From NCBI RefSeq assembly GCF_000002985.6, contig NC_003281.10, positions 1,612,001 through 1,676,000 on the forward strand: a stretch of 64,000 nt of DNA, in the 5' to 3' direction. This document shows, in pieces, positions 46,276 to 56,639 of the stretch. The position numbers and the translations under genes were made by a program. This stretch comes from Caenorhabditis elegans. Its lineage: Eukaryota; Nematoda; Chromadorea; Rhabditida; Rhabditidae. The notes under the pieces were generated by a model. It ran no database searches. It worked only from the letters and a program-made list of their open reading frames with translations, and was not told the DNA's origin. Position 1 is the stretch's first letter; every line of letters starts with the position of its first letter.

Positions 46276-47852
46276 TTAGCATCCTCTCTTCTTGCAAGCC
46301 AACATGGTTCCACAATTCGGGCAAAAATGCTTAACATCCTTTGAACCGGCACAGCAAAGACAGTAAAGAATTGGCCAGCAGAAAACGAAAACTCCAATGA
46401 ATAAAATAATCCACCAGCAGGTTCCAATTGAGTGAACAGTTCGAGTTGTTACAGATGTCTTCAAAAAATATTGGAATTTGATGGAAAAGTTAAACAATTG
46501 TTGGGGGAAGAATGTTTCCAAACCTACAGAAACTTTGCTTTTTTTTGACCAGTGGGAATTTTTGGGTCCCGCCACGAAAACTCGTTGGGTTCTATAGATC
46601 AACAAATTGATTAAGTAGTAGAAATTGAAATTTCCAACATTTCCCACAAAAAAAAACCAGCAAAAAATCTTAAAAACTAAAAAGTTAGAACCTTTTGAAA
46701 ATTCGAAATTTTAGAAAAAAATTTTTTTTCAAAATTTTCAAAGCTAAATTTTAGAGATTAAAATATGATAATAGATCGCCAAAAGCTCACTGAAATTCAA
46801 TTTTTTTTTGAATTTTTATTTTTGGGTCCCGCCACGAAAACTCACTGTACATATATCTCTTAAATTGAAAAAGTTATTTAATTTTTTCAATTTAAGAGGT
46901 ATAAAGTGAAAAAATTAAAGTTTTTGGAATTTTTTCAAAATTTTCTAAAACCAAATTCCAAAAATTAAAATTGCGATAACAGGTTAAATTTTCTTATTTT
47001 ATAATTTTTCAAATTGAAATGATCTCGAGCTTATAATTTAACCCCATGCTCCCACAAATATTAGTTATAAATTTTCGGGTCCCTCCGCGAAAACTCATGA
47101 GTTACTGTAGTTTGAAACTTTCATTAAAATGCATTAAAATTTTTAGGAAGAGGGAGTAGTTGCCTTCATTTTAAGTAAAAATTCAGCTGAAAATCTTGGA
47201 AACTAAGAAAGTTATGGAATTTCAAAAAATTGGAAAATTAATTCAAAAAACTTTTTTTTTTGAAAAAACCGTTTGTTTTTTCAAATTAACAATTTTTGAG
47301 TTTCTGACTCCAAATTTATAATTATAATCATAAAATTATGTAGTATTTAGAAACACTATTTTAAAAATATTGTAATCTGCAAACCTATAGTACCCGGGAG
47401 TTTTCGTGGCGGGACCCAAAAATTTTAAAGTAGAGCTCAAGGCTGGATTAAAACGCAATCTAGGACAAAATTTAGTGGAGATTCCGAATTTCCTAGTTAA
47501 ACTTTATGTAAATCGCAATTCTACGGTGAAATTTAATTTTCGTGGTGAGACCCAACATCTCAATAAAACAACCAACCTGACATCTCGGACAGTACTCCAA
47601 ATATGGTTTATCCTGATCCACGTGTTTCACAGAAGCACTAATGATTACAGTAGCCTGAGTAGGCTGCTGGACTACATGAGCCTGCACAACAGTCGGCTGG
47701 CCGTAAGCCTGTTGTTGGGGATAAGCCGCATAAACCGGCTGCATTTCCACGGCAACTGGCGCGCCGCCCACTACCGTATACGGGGGCGGAGCTGAATCCA
47801 TTTGGGGTCCCGTAGCGACTGGGTACACTTGCGCTGTTTCTGGGTTACCCAT
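46276..47852 (-). CDS. LITAF-domain membrane-associated zinc protein
   Basis: Two exons, 47577-47852 and 46276-46458, phase 0, give 152 residues. The N-terminal ~75 residues are Pro/Gln/Tyr-rich with a PPPYTV segment (PPxY-like, possible WW-domain ligand). A LITAF (SIMPLE-like) domain follows: the first zinc knuckle CPRCQ ends exon 1. Next are TRTVHSIGTCWWIILFIGVF, a hydrophobic hairpin that inserts into one leaflet of the endo-lysosomal membrane, and the second knuckle HFCPNCGTML, which completes the zinc site. The protein ends ACKKRGC. LITAF proteins are monotopic endosomal proteins. A TTTTCAG acceptor lies 9-10 bases before the ATG. The intron carries GGGTCCCGCCACGAAA repeat fragments. Confidence 0.92.
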
Positions 47853-48790
47853 TTTTTTGATCTGAAAAGAAATTTATAATGTTTTTTTTTAAATAAAAGT
47901 CTTGAAAAAATGGAAAAAAAAAGTTCACAAAAAAATGAATTTCTAAAAATTTCGAAAATTTTTTTAATTTTCAATTTCTAAAAGAGAAGTTATAAATACT
48001 GTAAATTTAACATTTTGAATAAATCAAGTTCATTTTAACTTCAAAATGAGCCCGCACAAGCCTTTGCTCCGCCAATTTTACATAAAATTCCAAATTTTAT
48101 GGGTCTCGCCACGTAACTCCTAGGGTACTGTAGGTTTTGTAGTTTATATATATATATATATATATTTTTTAATTTTATTTTTAAGAACTATATAACTTCA
48201 TAAATATAAATTTAGGGTTGAATTTTTTAAATGTTAAAATTTGTTAATTAAAAAAAATTGTTTTTTTTTGCAGAAAAAAAATTTCTGCATTAATTTTCCA
48301 ATTTTTTGAAATTCCATAGCTTTTTCAGTTTTCAAGATTTTTAGCTGAATTTTAACTTAAAATAATGTCAATTACTTCATCTTTCTAGAAAAATTGTCAA
48401 ATTTTGATAAAAGTTTCAAAATACAGTAGCCCATGAGTTTTCGCGGAGGGACCCGAAAATTTATAACTTCTGTTTGTAAGCACATGGGGTCAAATTTTTA
48501 GAATTAATTTAATTCAAAATAGTTTAAAATAAAATAGTTTAGCTATTAATTTCTGAAATTTAGTATTAGAAAAATTCGAAAAAAAAATTTTGAATATTTT
48601 TAAAAAATTTTTAAATTTCGTAACTCTTTCAATTTAAGAGATATTTAGCTGGTTTTGACTCCAAATGTAGAAAAATTTGTTTCTGTACGGTAATTTTATA
48701 GTAAATAAAATAGGTTAACAAACTACAGTACCCCAAGAGGTTTCGTAGCGGGACCCAAAATCCGAATTTTTTAAAATTGAATTTCAGTGG
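46555..48790. repeat. Dispersed GGGTCCCGCCACGAAA ... TACTGTAG copies
   Basis: Copies lie near 46565, 46825, 47075, 47400, 47540, 48100, 48430 and 48730, in both orientations, partly in the LITAF intron and partly in the spacer upstream. Related copies occur at 43720-44110 (GH18 intron) and 56220-57120. Each pairs the GGTCCCGCCACGAAA string with TACTGTAG about 15-25 bases away. Confidence 0.7.
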
Positions 48791-49160
48791 GTTTTTGGAG
48801 AATTAAAATTAAAAAGAAAACAAAAGTAATATATTATCTAGTATCATATTTTAATATCTAAAATTTCGTTAAAAAATATTTTGAAAGAAATATTTTTTTT
48901 AATTTTTAAGATTTTTTGATCATTTTTTTGCAAAATGTTAGGAATTTTATTTTCTACTATTTGATCAAGTTGTTTATGTATGAAACTACACGATTTTTCG
49001 TGGCGGGACCCGAAAATTCCCAATGGGCTCAAAGCTCAAAAGAACCTTGAAAAATCAAAAAAAGAAGGCAAAAAACGGTTAGAAAATCAAAATTTCAAAT
49101 TTCAAAAGCGAAAAAATTAGGTGAAATGCCTTCAAAAACTAGATAACACGTAGAAAAATG
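47975..49160. other. Spacer upstream of LITAF gene
   Basis: Apart from the dispersed repeats, it holds a (TA)n tract at 48145-48166. No gene is supported. Confidence 0.45.
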
Positions 49161-49165
49161 AAAAA

Positions 49166-49455
49166 ATGTGGAAAGCAGGCAAACATCGATTTTCGTTTCA
49201 ACCCATACTTATCAGCTTATCATATTGTCATCACTCCCCTTCCAAAAAGTGGGCAAACAGTGATTCATTAAATGAAAAATTGATTAAAACATTAGAAAAT
49301 TGTCATTTGACATCTTTAATAAATGAATTTTCAGAAAATTTGCGGAATTTTGATATAAATCATGGAAAATCGGAGAAAATTTCGAAACTTTTGGAATATG
49401 AGTCATTATGTAAAGAAATAGTACGAATATTTGCAGGCAAACTTTTTATGGGGAA
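49166..49455 (+). other. Possible orphan ORF (weak)
   Basis: A plus-strand frame reads about 95 mixed residues (NSDSLNEKLIKTLENCHLTS, NLRNFDINHGKSEKISKLLE) before entering the GAATTCCCGCC repeat. Composition looks more protein-like than the surrounding repeat frames. There is no acceptor next to the ATG, no downstream exon and no recognisable family, so it may be chance or a decayed exon. Confidence 0.2.
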
Positions 49456-49482
49456 TTTTTTGAAAGCTAATTTTTTAAAAAG

Positions 49483-49905
49483 AAATTTGAATTCCCGCCA
49501 AAAATATTCACAGAATTTTGAATTCCCGCCGAAACTAAAAAAAAAAAATTAACACCCGCCAAATTTTTTAACAGTAATTCGAATCACCGCCAAAAATATT
49601 CACAGAATTTTGAATTCCCGCCAAAAATATTCACAGAATTTTGAATTCCCGCCAAAATTTTTAAAAAGAAATTTGAATTCCCGCCAAAAATATTCACAGA
49701 ATTTTGAATTCCCGCCGAAATTTAAAAAAATTGAATTCCCGCCAAATCTTTCCTCAGAAATTTGAATTACCGCCGAAATTTTTCTCAGAATATTTATATT
49801 CCCGTCAAAATTTTTTACAGAAATTTGGATTACCGCCATATTTTTCTCTCAGAAATTTGAATTCCCGCCAAAAAAAATCTCATAATATTTGGAATTCTTC
49901 AGAAT
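49483..49905. repeat. GAATTCCCGCCAAAATTTT minisatellite
   Basis: About 13 tandem ~31-bp units of 'tttgaattcccgccaaaaat' + 'attcacagaat' are present. Overlapping ORFs on both strands are repeat translations. Confidence 0.88.
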
Positions 49906-50211
49906 TAGCGAATTTGTGAAATTTATCTAAAAACTTTTTAAAAAGTAGGCTCTGAAAAGTCTCGAATATTGTTTGTTACATTTCGAATTAAAAATCTTAA
50001 AAGTTTTGACCACATTTTTGAGTATAAAAACCCAAAATTGTTAAAACTGTACCAAATTACAGATTCATGCCTAAACTATATCTTACACACATTAATTTTT
50101 ACCGGGAAAAAAAATATTTATTTCAGACTTTTCCAGACAGAATTTTCTAAATTTTTAGGAAACCAACTATATTAAATAAGCAAAAAAATAATTTTTAACT
50201 TTTCTGAAAAG

Positions 50212-53152
50212 TCAATAATTTCGACGTCTGGACTTCATATCGTTGACGCAGGTCATGCAGGTTCTCGGGCGGTTTGAATGATCAAATGGACATGTGGATT
50301 TGTTACAAGTGTCCTCATAACGGCACATATTATGGGAATATATGCATTTGGCTCCAGGACATTGGGGGAAGTTTCTGGAAACTTTTTTTTGGTGAAAACC
50401 GTTGTTTTGAGCTTCTGAAATGTGCTCAAAATTCAGAAAAAATTGCTCACTTGCACTTGACCGGCGGGCCATGAGGACAGGATCCAACTCCACGGAGAGC
50501 ACCACCAACTGAGACATTTTGACTGGAATTACGGCTTCCATGGCGATACATCCGCTTTTTTACTGTCTCCTGGAAAATTAGATTTTGAAAAAGGTTCCAA
50601 CGGCTCAGCTGGTTACAGGTTTTGCTTCGAAAGAATTGGTCAAGGGTTCGAGTCCCACCAGTGGTAATTGTTTTTTTTTTAAATTTTTTTTATTTGAAAA
50701 ATTGTTCTAAAATCCCAATTTGAGCCATAACTCGAAAATCGAAAATCTCAGGAAGCAAAATAAACTAAATTTTTTGGATTTTGCTCAAAAAATACGTTTT
50801 AAAACCCAAAAATTCTTCAAACCTTAAAAATATGATCCCTGAACTCGTCCCAATCATCATCTGACATTAATTCAGAGCTTTTACCAAATGGCTCCTGGCA
50901 ATACGCGCAGATTACAGGCTTTGGGCCGTGTCGGTGGGCGGTATGGGCCGCCAGGCGCTCAATTGATTCGGATTTCTGAAAAAAGTTAGTTTTTTCCCCA
51001 AAAATCGATATTCCTAGAAAAATCAATATTCCTCCAAAAATCAATAATTTTTCCAAAAATCAATAATTTTCAATATATCTAGAAAAATCAATATTTCTAG
51101 AAAAAATCTATGTTCCTCCAAAAATCAATAATTTCTAAAAAATCATAGTTTTTTCCAGAAATTAATATTTCTAGAAAAATTATTATTTCTCCATAAATCA
51201 ATAATTTCCAACAAATCGATAATTTCCAAAAATCAATAATTTCCAAAAATCATTATTTATCCAATAATCAATATTTCTAGAAAAATCAATATTCCTCCAG
51301 AAATTAATGTTTTTTCCGAAAATTTTCCATAAATCAATATATTCCAAAAATCATAGTTTTTTTCCAGAAATTAATATTTCTAGAAAAATCATTATTTCTT
51401 CATAAATCAATAATTTCCAAAAATCAATAATTTCTAAATATCGATACTTTTTCCAAAAATCAATACACCTAAAATCGATATTTTTCAGAAAATCATTCTT
51501 TTTTCAAAAATTCAATATTTCTAGAAAAGTCAATATTCTTCCAAAAATCAATATTTTTCAAAAACCATTAATTTCCATAAAATCGATAATTTCTGAAAAT
51601 CAATATTTTAAAAAAATAAATATTTCTAGAAAAATTAATATTTCTAGAAAAATTAATATTTCTAGAAAAATTAATATTTCTAGAAAAATTAATATTTCTA
51701 GAAAAATTAATATTTCTAGAAAAATTAATATTTCTAGAAAAATCTATAATTTTTCAAAAACCATTAATTTCCATAAAATCGATATCTTCCCAAAATCAAT
51801 ATTATTTTTAAAAAATCAATATTTCTAGTCCATTTACCTTGTCACAATGATAGCAATTAAATTGATCTTCATGATTTTTAATCTCGTGCTCCGCGAGCTC
51901 CCGAATCGAGTCGAAAGCTTTCCGGCACTGACGGCAGTTGAATTGGGGAGCCTTCGGTGTCCGAGAACGGTCACGGACTGGGGAGCTGGAATTTTCGACA
52001 ATTTTGGATTAAAACGGGAGAAAATTGGGCTAAACTTGTTTGCATTTTTTGAATTTTTCGAAAAATAGGAAGGACATAGATAGATCGATGAAAATAGTGA
52101 TACAGTAGTGATAAAAATTTTTTTTTGTTACAATAAATTGATATCAACACAACAAATCATATATTGAGCCATAGCCTGGCTCATAATGCTCGGAGAGCAA
52201 TATAACCTAGATTTTCGGATTTAGCAAAAAATTTTAAATAAAAAATTGTTCCAATGGCTCAGCTGGTTACAGCCTTGACTTCGAAAATAGGTCAAGGGTT
52301 CGAGTCCCACTAGTGGTAACAACTTTTTTTTGTTTAATTTGGCATAACATTTGGTTTTTTTCTGAAAAAATTGTCCTAAAATTCAATTTTGAGCCATAGC
52401 TGGGCTCGAAATGCTCAAAATTTAAAATTCCAAGCCAAGTAACTCTATAAAAATAATAAATGAGCAATTTGCCATGTAATCCATGTTTCCAAAAAAACAC
52501 AACACAATAGATAAATAAGATACTTCTTCCCATATATATAGATAGTTTCAAAATATTTTCCAACTACAAAAATCAATATACTCAATCTCCTCAAACGTCC
52601 CACGGCTTGTTGAGCGGCTGCGGTTTCTTGCAATTGGACTGCAAAAGCGTCAATTTTAATTTTTTTTTTTGATTTTAAAAGTGACTAACATACCTTCTAG
52701 ACCTTTCCCTGTTTTGTTTTGACCTGAAATTTAGAATTCAAAAAAAAAAGAAGATTGCTAGAAAACACCCGTACTTGATATATTTTCAAGTTTTATAGTG
52801 AAAAATTCGAATTCTCCGCCATGAAAAACCTAAATACACTGCCGGGGACTCGAACCCGCGACCTTTTTCACAGAGGTCAAACCTCTTACCCACTGCGCCA
52901 CGGCGCCCATTACGCGCAGCAGCAGCGCCTGGCTCGGCGTACCGGTGGCGCAGTCGGTAACAGGGCTGGTTTTGGTGAAAAGGTCAGGGGTTCGAGCCCC
53001 CGCTGGGGTATTCAGGTTTTTCATAGCGGAGAATTCAAATTTTTCACTTTAAAATTCAAGATATCAACTCTAAAAGCACATTTTCAGACAAATCTTGCTT
53101 ACCTTTTCTTATAGTCCTTCTTAGTTCTGCGATTATCCTCGCTGCTGCTCAT
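50212..53152 (-). CDS. RS-domain protein with C2H2 and Nab2-type CCCH zinc fingers (234 aa)
   Basis: Seven exons: 53103-53152, 52694-52723, 52597-52638, 51838-51985, 50823-50975, 50451-50569 and 50212-50374. The three smallest were found only because phases and sequence fit. The N-terminus is acidic/basic (MSSSEDNRRTKKDYKK), then an RS-type region (RERSRSPIARNRSRS, RDRSRTP). Two C2H2-like fingers follow, at ~52-73 (CRQCRKAF...HEIKNH) and ~80-101 (CYHCDK...HTAHRH, split by an intron), then a CAYC pair. The C-terminus has two C-x5-C-x4-C-x3-H fingers (CKNFPQCPGAKCIYSH and CRYEDTCNKSTCPFDH), the spacing of Nab2/ZC3H14 poly(A)-binding fingers. A nuclear RNA-binding role is likely by motif. The ATG follows TCTGCCAAG. 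The introns hold tRNA-derived repeats. Confidence 0.85.
50594..50666 (+). repeat. tRNA-derived (SINE-like) repeat, copy 1
   Basis: 'ggctcagctggttacagg' (A-box-like) is followed by 'caagggttcgagtcccacca' with the B-box GGTTCGAGTCC, then a long T run. The acceptor stem does not pair, so it is not a functional tRNA. It lies in an intron of the RS/CCCH gene, antisense to it. Confidence 0.6.
50985..51835. repeat. 'TTTCTAGAAAAATCAATA' minisatellite
   Basis: Repeated 'ccaaaaatcaataatttc' and 'tctagaaaaatcaatatt' units. A pure sub-array of 18-bp units (aatatttctagaaaaatt), about seven copies, lies at 51620-51745. It fills an intron of the RS/CCCH gene. Confidence 0.88.
52160..52400 (+). repeat. tRNA-derived (SINE-like) repeat, copy 2
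   Basis: 'aatggctcagctggttacag' and 'caagggttcgagtcccacta' with GTGGTAAC repeat the copy at 50594-50666. The flank also matches ('gagccatagctgggctcgaa' against 'gagccataactcgaaaatcg'), so the repeated unit is longer than the tRNA-like core, as in a SINE. Confidence 0.6.
52772..53067. mobile_element. Inverted repeat with tRNA-like sequence in each arm
   Basis: Outer arms 'gtgaaaaattcgaattctcc' + 'gccatgaaaaacct' and 'aggtttttcatagcggagaa' + 'ttcaaatttttcac' flank two convergent tRNA-like cores: minus strand 52838-52910 (GGTTCGAGTCCCCGGC) and plus strand 52939-53010 (GGTTCGAGCCCCCGC). Each core has an A-box-like TGGCGCAGT. It lies in intron 1 of the RS/CCCH gene. Confidence 0.7.
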
Positions 53153-53512
53153 TTTGGCACCTTGGCAGAAATAAGAGAAAAAAGGGGAATTCGTAAAGCA
53201 ACAAAGCTGACAACAAAAATAAAAAGAAGTTGGAGCTTTTCCTTCGGGGAGAGGAAGGCGACCAGTTACCACGGAAACCTCGCCGCACCCCCTAATTGAT
53301 AAGAGTTTTTCTGATTTCCACCTGCTGGTCGGGCTCTCGGCGTGCCCAGTGAGGTGTGAACTTTTTGTGGGAAAAAAGGAAAAAAAATTAGGGAAGGAGA
53401 TTTTCATGTATTTGAAAATCAAAAAACAAAAATCATAGTAAAAATTTAAAAATCGATAATATATATATAATATACGAAAATAATCAAAAAATTCAAAAAA
53501 AAATCGATAACT

Positions 53513-53775
53513 TTACGAAGGAGTCGGCGAAGATTCCTCGAATGGTTCGACGTCGGATTTTCGGCGACAAATGAAATATTCGGGTACAATAATCGATAAT
53601 TCGCGGCGACGTAGAGCCTGAAAATTAGATTTTTTTGAAGAAAAAATTATCGATTTTTTTTTGGAATTTTTTTTTGAGAAATATTGATTTAAAAAAAAAA
53701 TTTTAGAAATAAAAACTTACATATCCCGCCGAGCATTTCGTGCAATTGAGCCAGCCAACAAAAAATTGGAATATT
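53513..53775 (-). other. Orphan coding-like exons with a CxxC motif
   Basis: A frame reading QRVWSRISQIFQFF then VGWLNCTKCSAGY ends at a GTAAGT donor (53720). It joins in phase 0 to 53513-53617 (ALRRRELSIIVPEYFICRRK ... SSPTPS, stop). Codon use is worm-like. No AG acceptor precedes the first block, so how it is entered is unclear. It could be an alternative 3' end of the globin gene or a truncated separate gene. Other frames of the last exon are also open, which lowers confidence. Confidence 0.35.
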
Positions 53776-53997
53776 TGTGAAATTCGGGACCATACCCGTT
53801 GAAAAAAGCAAAAAAATTATTTTTGAAAAAAATCTATTTTTTTCAATTTTTTTATAAAAATTTAAAAAATTGTTAAATATTGAAAAATCACAATAACTAC
53901 AAAAATATCATTTTAAACATGCATTCTAGCATTTGGAGATGCTGAAAATCGTCGTCTAACACATTTCGGCGACATTGAGGCCAGCGTTTTCAGAAAG

Positions 53998-56625
53998 TTA
54001 CAGGTCGATGACGTCATCGGCTCTGCCGGTGTGGCAGTTATGTAGGCCAAGCTGTGACGGGTGGAAGCCGTGCGATGTTGTCTGCCAGAAAATGCAGAAA
54101 TTTTCACCTGAGTAAGGTCCTGTTTCGTTTCGACGCTTAAGCCCGAGCTTAGGCCCGAGTCATCGCCGGATATCGAGTGCTGGCCGTTTATTGCCTGAAA
54201 TTTATTGATTTTTCAATATGAAAACTAAGTCAGCAGTAGTCTGAAAATTTATCCATCGACTGATTTTTAGATCGTTTGAAAATATTGATTTTTGACTGAT
54301 TTATGTAGAAATTTGTAAAAATCTAAATTTTGAAAAATACTTCGAGTCGCTACTCAGCCAATTTTCGAGATTTCACAATTATTTATGAGAATATAGATTT
54401 GTCAGACTGAGAGCTTCAAATTAAGTATAAACACGACTAGGTTCCGTGCAAAAACAATTTAGGCTCCGTCCACTTGTTGAAAAATATTGTGAAACTTCAG
54501 TTTTTCGAGAAAATACTGTTGTTTTCATTTAGATTTAGTGAAATTCAGTTTAGCCACTTTGAGAGCTTTTATTTAAGTATAAACACGACTAGGTTCCGAT
54601 CGAAAAACGATTTAGGCTCCGCCCACTTCTTGGAAAAAATTGCGAAATTTGGGAGATTATGATTTTTCAAACAATTTTTCATTACATTTCTTCAATATTA
54701 TCATTAAATTTAACTTTGTCACGCGGAGAACTTTAATATTAAGCTCCGCCCATTATTTTTGGCTCCGCCCACTTAAACTTTTTTTTTTTTGAAAAATCGA
54801 TTTTTTTTCTTCATTTTCAATCGATTTTCCTCCTTTTTTTTTGCCAGATTTTCACTATTTTTTCTAATTTTCCTTGAGCAAACCTGTTTATTGGATTTTC
54901 TAATAGCTCCCGACTCGGAATATCCGACCTTCATGCGATCAATGATGAAGCGGAGCACCTCCCGCCACAGAATAATGGCCGAATCGATTTCGGCAAACGA
55001 CATTTCATTTCGCTTGTGGAACCTGTGAAATCTGGGATTTTCATGGGTAAAATTTGTAGAAAATCGGTGATTTATCGATTTTTTGGCGGTAAAATCGATA
55101 ATTAATTGATTTTTTTTTGCACAGATTTTGAAAAATTGATAAAACTCACTTATTATGTGATTTCATTGCTTTCCGAAAATGAAACAACACACATTCCTTG
55201 AAAACCGACCAATAATGAGCGCTGAAATTAAGAATCAAAAAATCAATAAATTATTGATTTTTTAAACCCCTCCCCCCCCGGCGGCCTACCTAAAACCCAG
55301 CTGTTCTTCATGTTTTGCGTGGATTTTTCCCAAATTTAGAAAAACCGCGTCGAGTTGAGCAGGATCTTCCAAATGTGTCATTGTTGACTCGATAACCTGC
55401 AAAAAATTGATAAAATCAATGAAATTAAGGTAAAAATTGAAAATTTTATTAAATTTAGTTGTTTTTGAGTCGCTACTCACCCATTTTAGTAGAGTGGATA
55501 TTGATTTTAGGATTTTTGAAATCTCCCGGACAGGAGCTTTGATTTAAGTATAAACACGACTAGGTTTCGTAAAAAAACCATTTAGGCTCCGCCCACTTCT
55601 TGGAAATATTGCGAAATTTGGGAGATTATGATTTTTCAAACAATTTTCCGTACTTTTCGAATATTTTTTAAAAATGATACTAAGTTTAATTTACCCCACT
55701 GAGAACTTTAATATAACTATACATTTTTCTTTAGCTATTTAGGCCCCGCCCACTTTTTGGGGGCGGAGCCATGGAATTTCGTGTCATTTTTTTAAAACAA
55801 GACATGTGGGGGGTCATTTTAAAGGTCTCAATGAGCTGAACTCATTTTTTTATGTAAAAAAATGTTTAAACCCACCTGCAAAAACCGCACTGCGTGAAAA
55901 ATGAACTCGTTGCTCTTTTTGTCCTCTCTGAAATTTTTGGGGTGGTTATTTTGAGTATTTTTCTGGAAAATCGATACTTATAGTCTTTCATCATGAAGGA
56001 GAACATGAGTTTTGCATCGGGAGCTTGTTCGAATATCATTTGGAATATATTTACAGCCACTTGTTGCATGTCTCTGAAAAAAAAAATTTTTGGAAATTTT
56101 TTGAAAAATCTGACATTTTCGAAAATTCATAACTTTTTCATGTTTCGAGATTTTTTGCTAATTTTTGTTTTATTAATCTCTATTAGTACCTATTAACTAT
56201 TTAAAATTAGTTTTGTAACAGTCACCCAAAAAACTACAGTAACCCAGGAGTTTTCGTGGCGGGGCTCAAAAATTCATAACTTTTTCAATTTTTGAAATTT
56301 TTGCTCATATTTTGCTTTTAAGTTTACAATAAATGTTTGTTATACGCAACATCAAAAAAATTAACAAAAATTCAAACAAATCTACAGTAACCCAAGACTT
56401 TCGTGGCGGGACCCATTTTTTCTGAAAATCAGCGGAACCAAGCCATATTTGGGGTCAAATGAAAGCTCTCAATGAGCTGAACTCAAATTATTTAATAAAA
56501 TCCACTGAAGTATTTAAAATAATCTTAAAATTTGGAAAAAAAACTCACTTGGACACAATTCCCCAGGACTTGTTCAGAATTTCCCTGTCTATCGGTGTCA
56601 AATGGGATAATGACTCCATTTTCAT
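53998..56625 (-). CDS. Globin with C-terminal extension (237 aa)
   Basis: Eight exons: 56549-56625, 55978-56073, 55876-55927, 55290-55396, 55151-55222, 54884-55022, 54108-54194 and 53998-54081. All junctions are phase-consistent. The globin fold spans residues ~8-175: LTPIDREILNKSWGIV (helix A), IFEQAPDAKLMFSF (B/C, with the Phe-containing CD corner), FIFHAVRFLQVIESTM (helix E with a distal His candidate), LNLGKIHAKH (helix F; the His of IHAKH is the proximal haem ligand), AHYWSVFKECVLFHFRKA (G) and IILWREVLRFIIDRM (H). A polar Ser/Gly/His-rich tail of ~55 residues follows, unusual for simple globins but common among nematode globins. Haem/gas binding is expected. A TTTCAG acceptor lies 8-9 bases before the ATG. 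The exact member of the worm globin family is not assigned. Confidence 0.9.
54340..54780. repeat. GAGTCGCTACTCAGCC ... CTAGGTTCCG ... GCTCCGCCCACTT repeat
   Basis: A composite dispersed repeat lies in a globin intron: 'gagtcgctactcagccaatt', then 'taagtataaacacgactagg' (twice), then 'aggctccgcccacttcttgg'. Copies also occur at 55470-55620, 62475-62600 and 63765-63910. Confidence 0.7.
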
Positions 56626-56639
56626 GGAAAATCTGAAAT

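Noticed and set aside
52838..53010. Candidate tRNA genes with B-box GGTTCGAGTCC
   Set aside because: Acceptor stems do not pair and the sequences lie in inverted-repeat arms; called tRNA-derived repeats instead.
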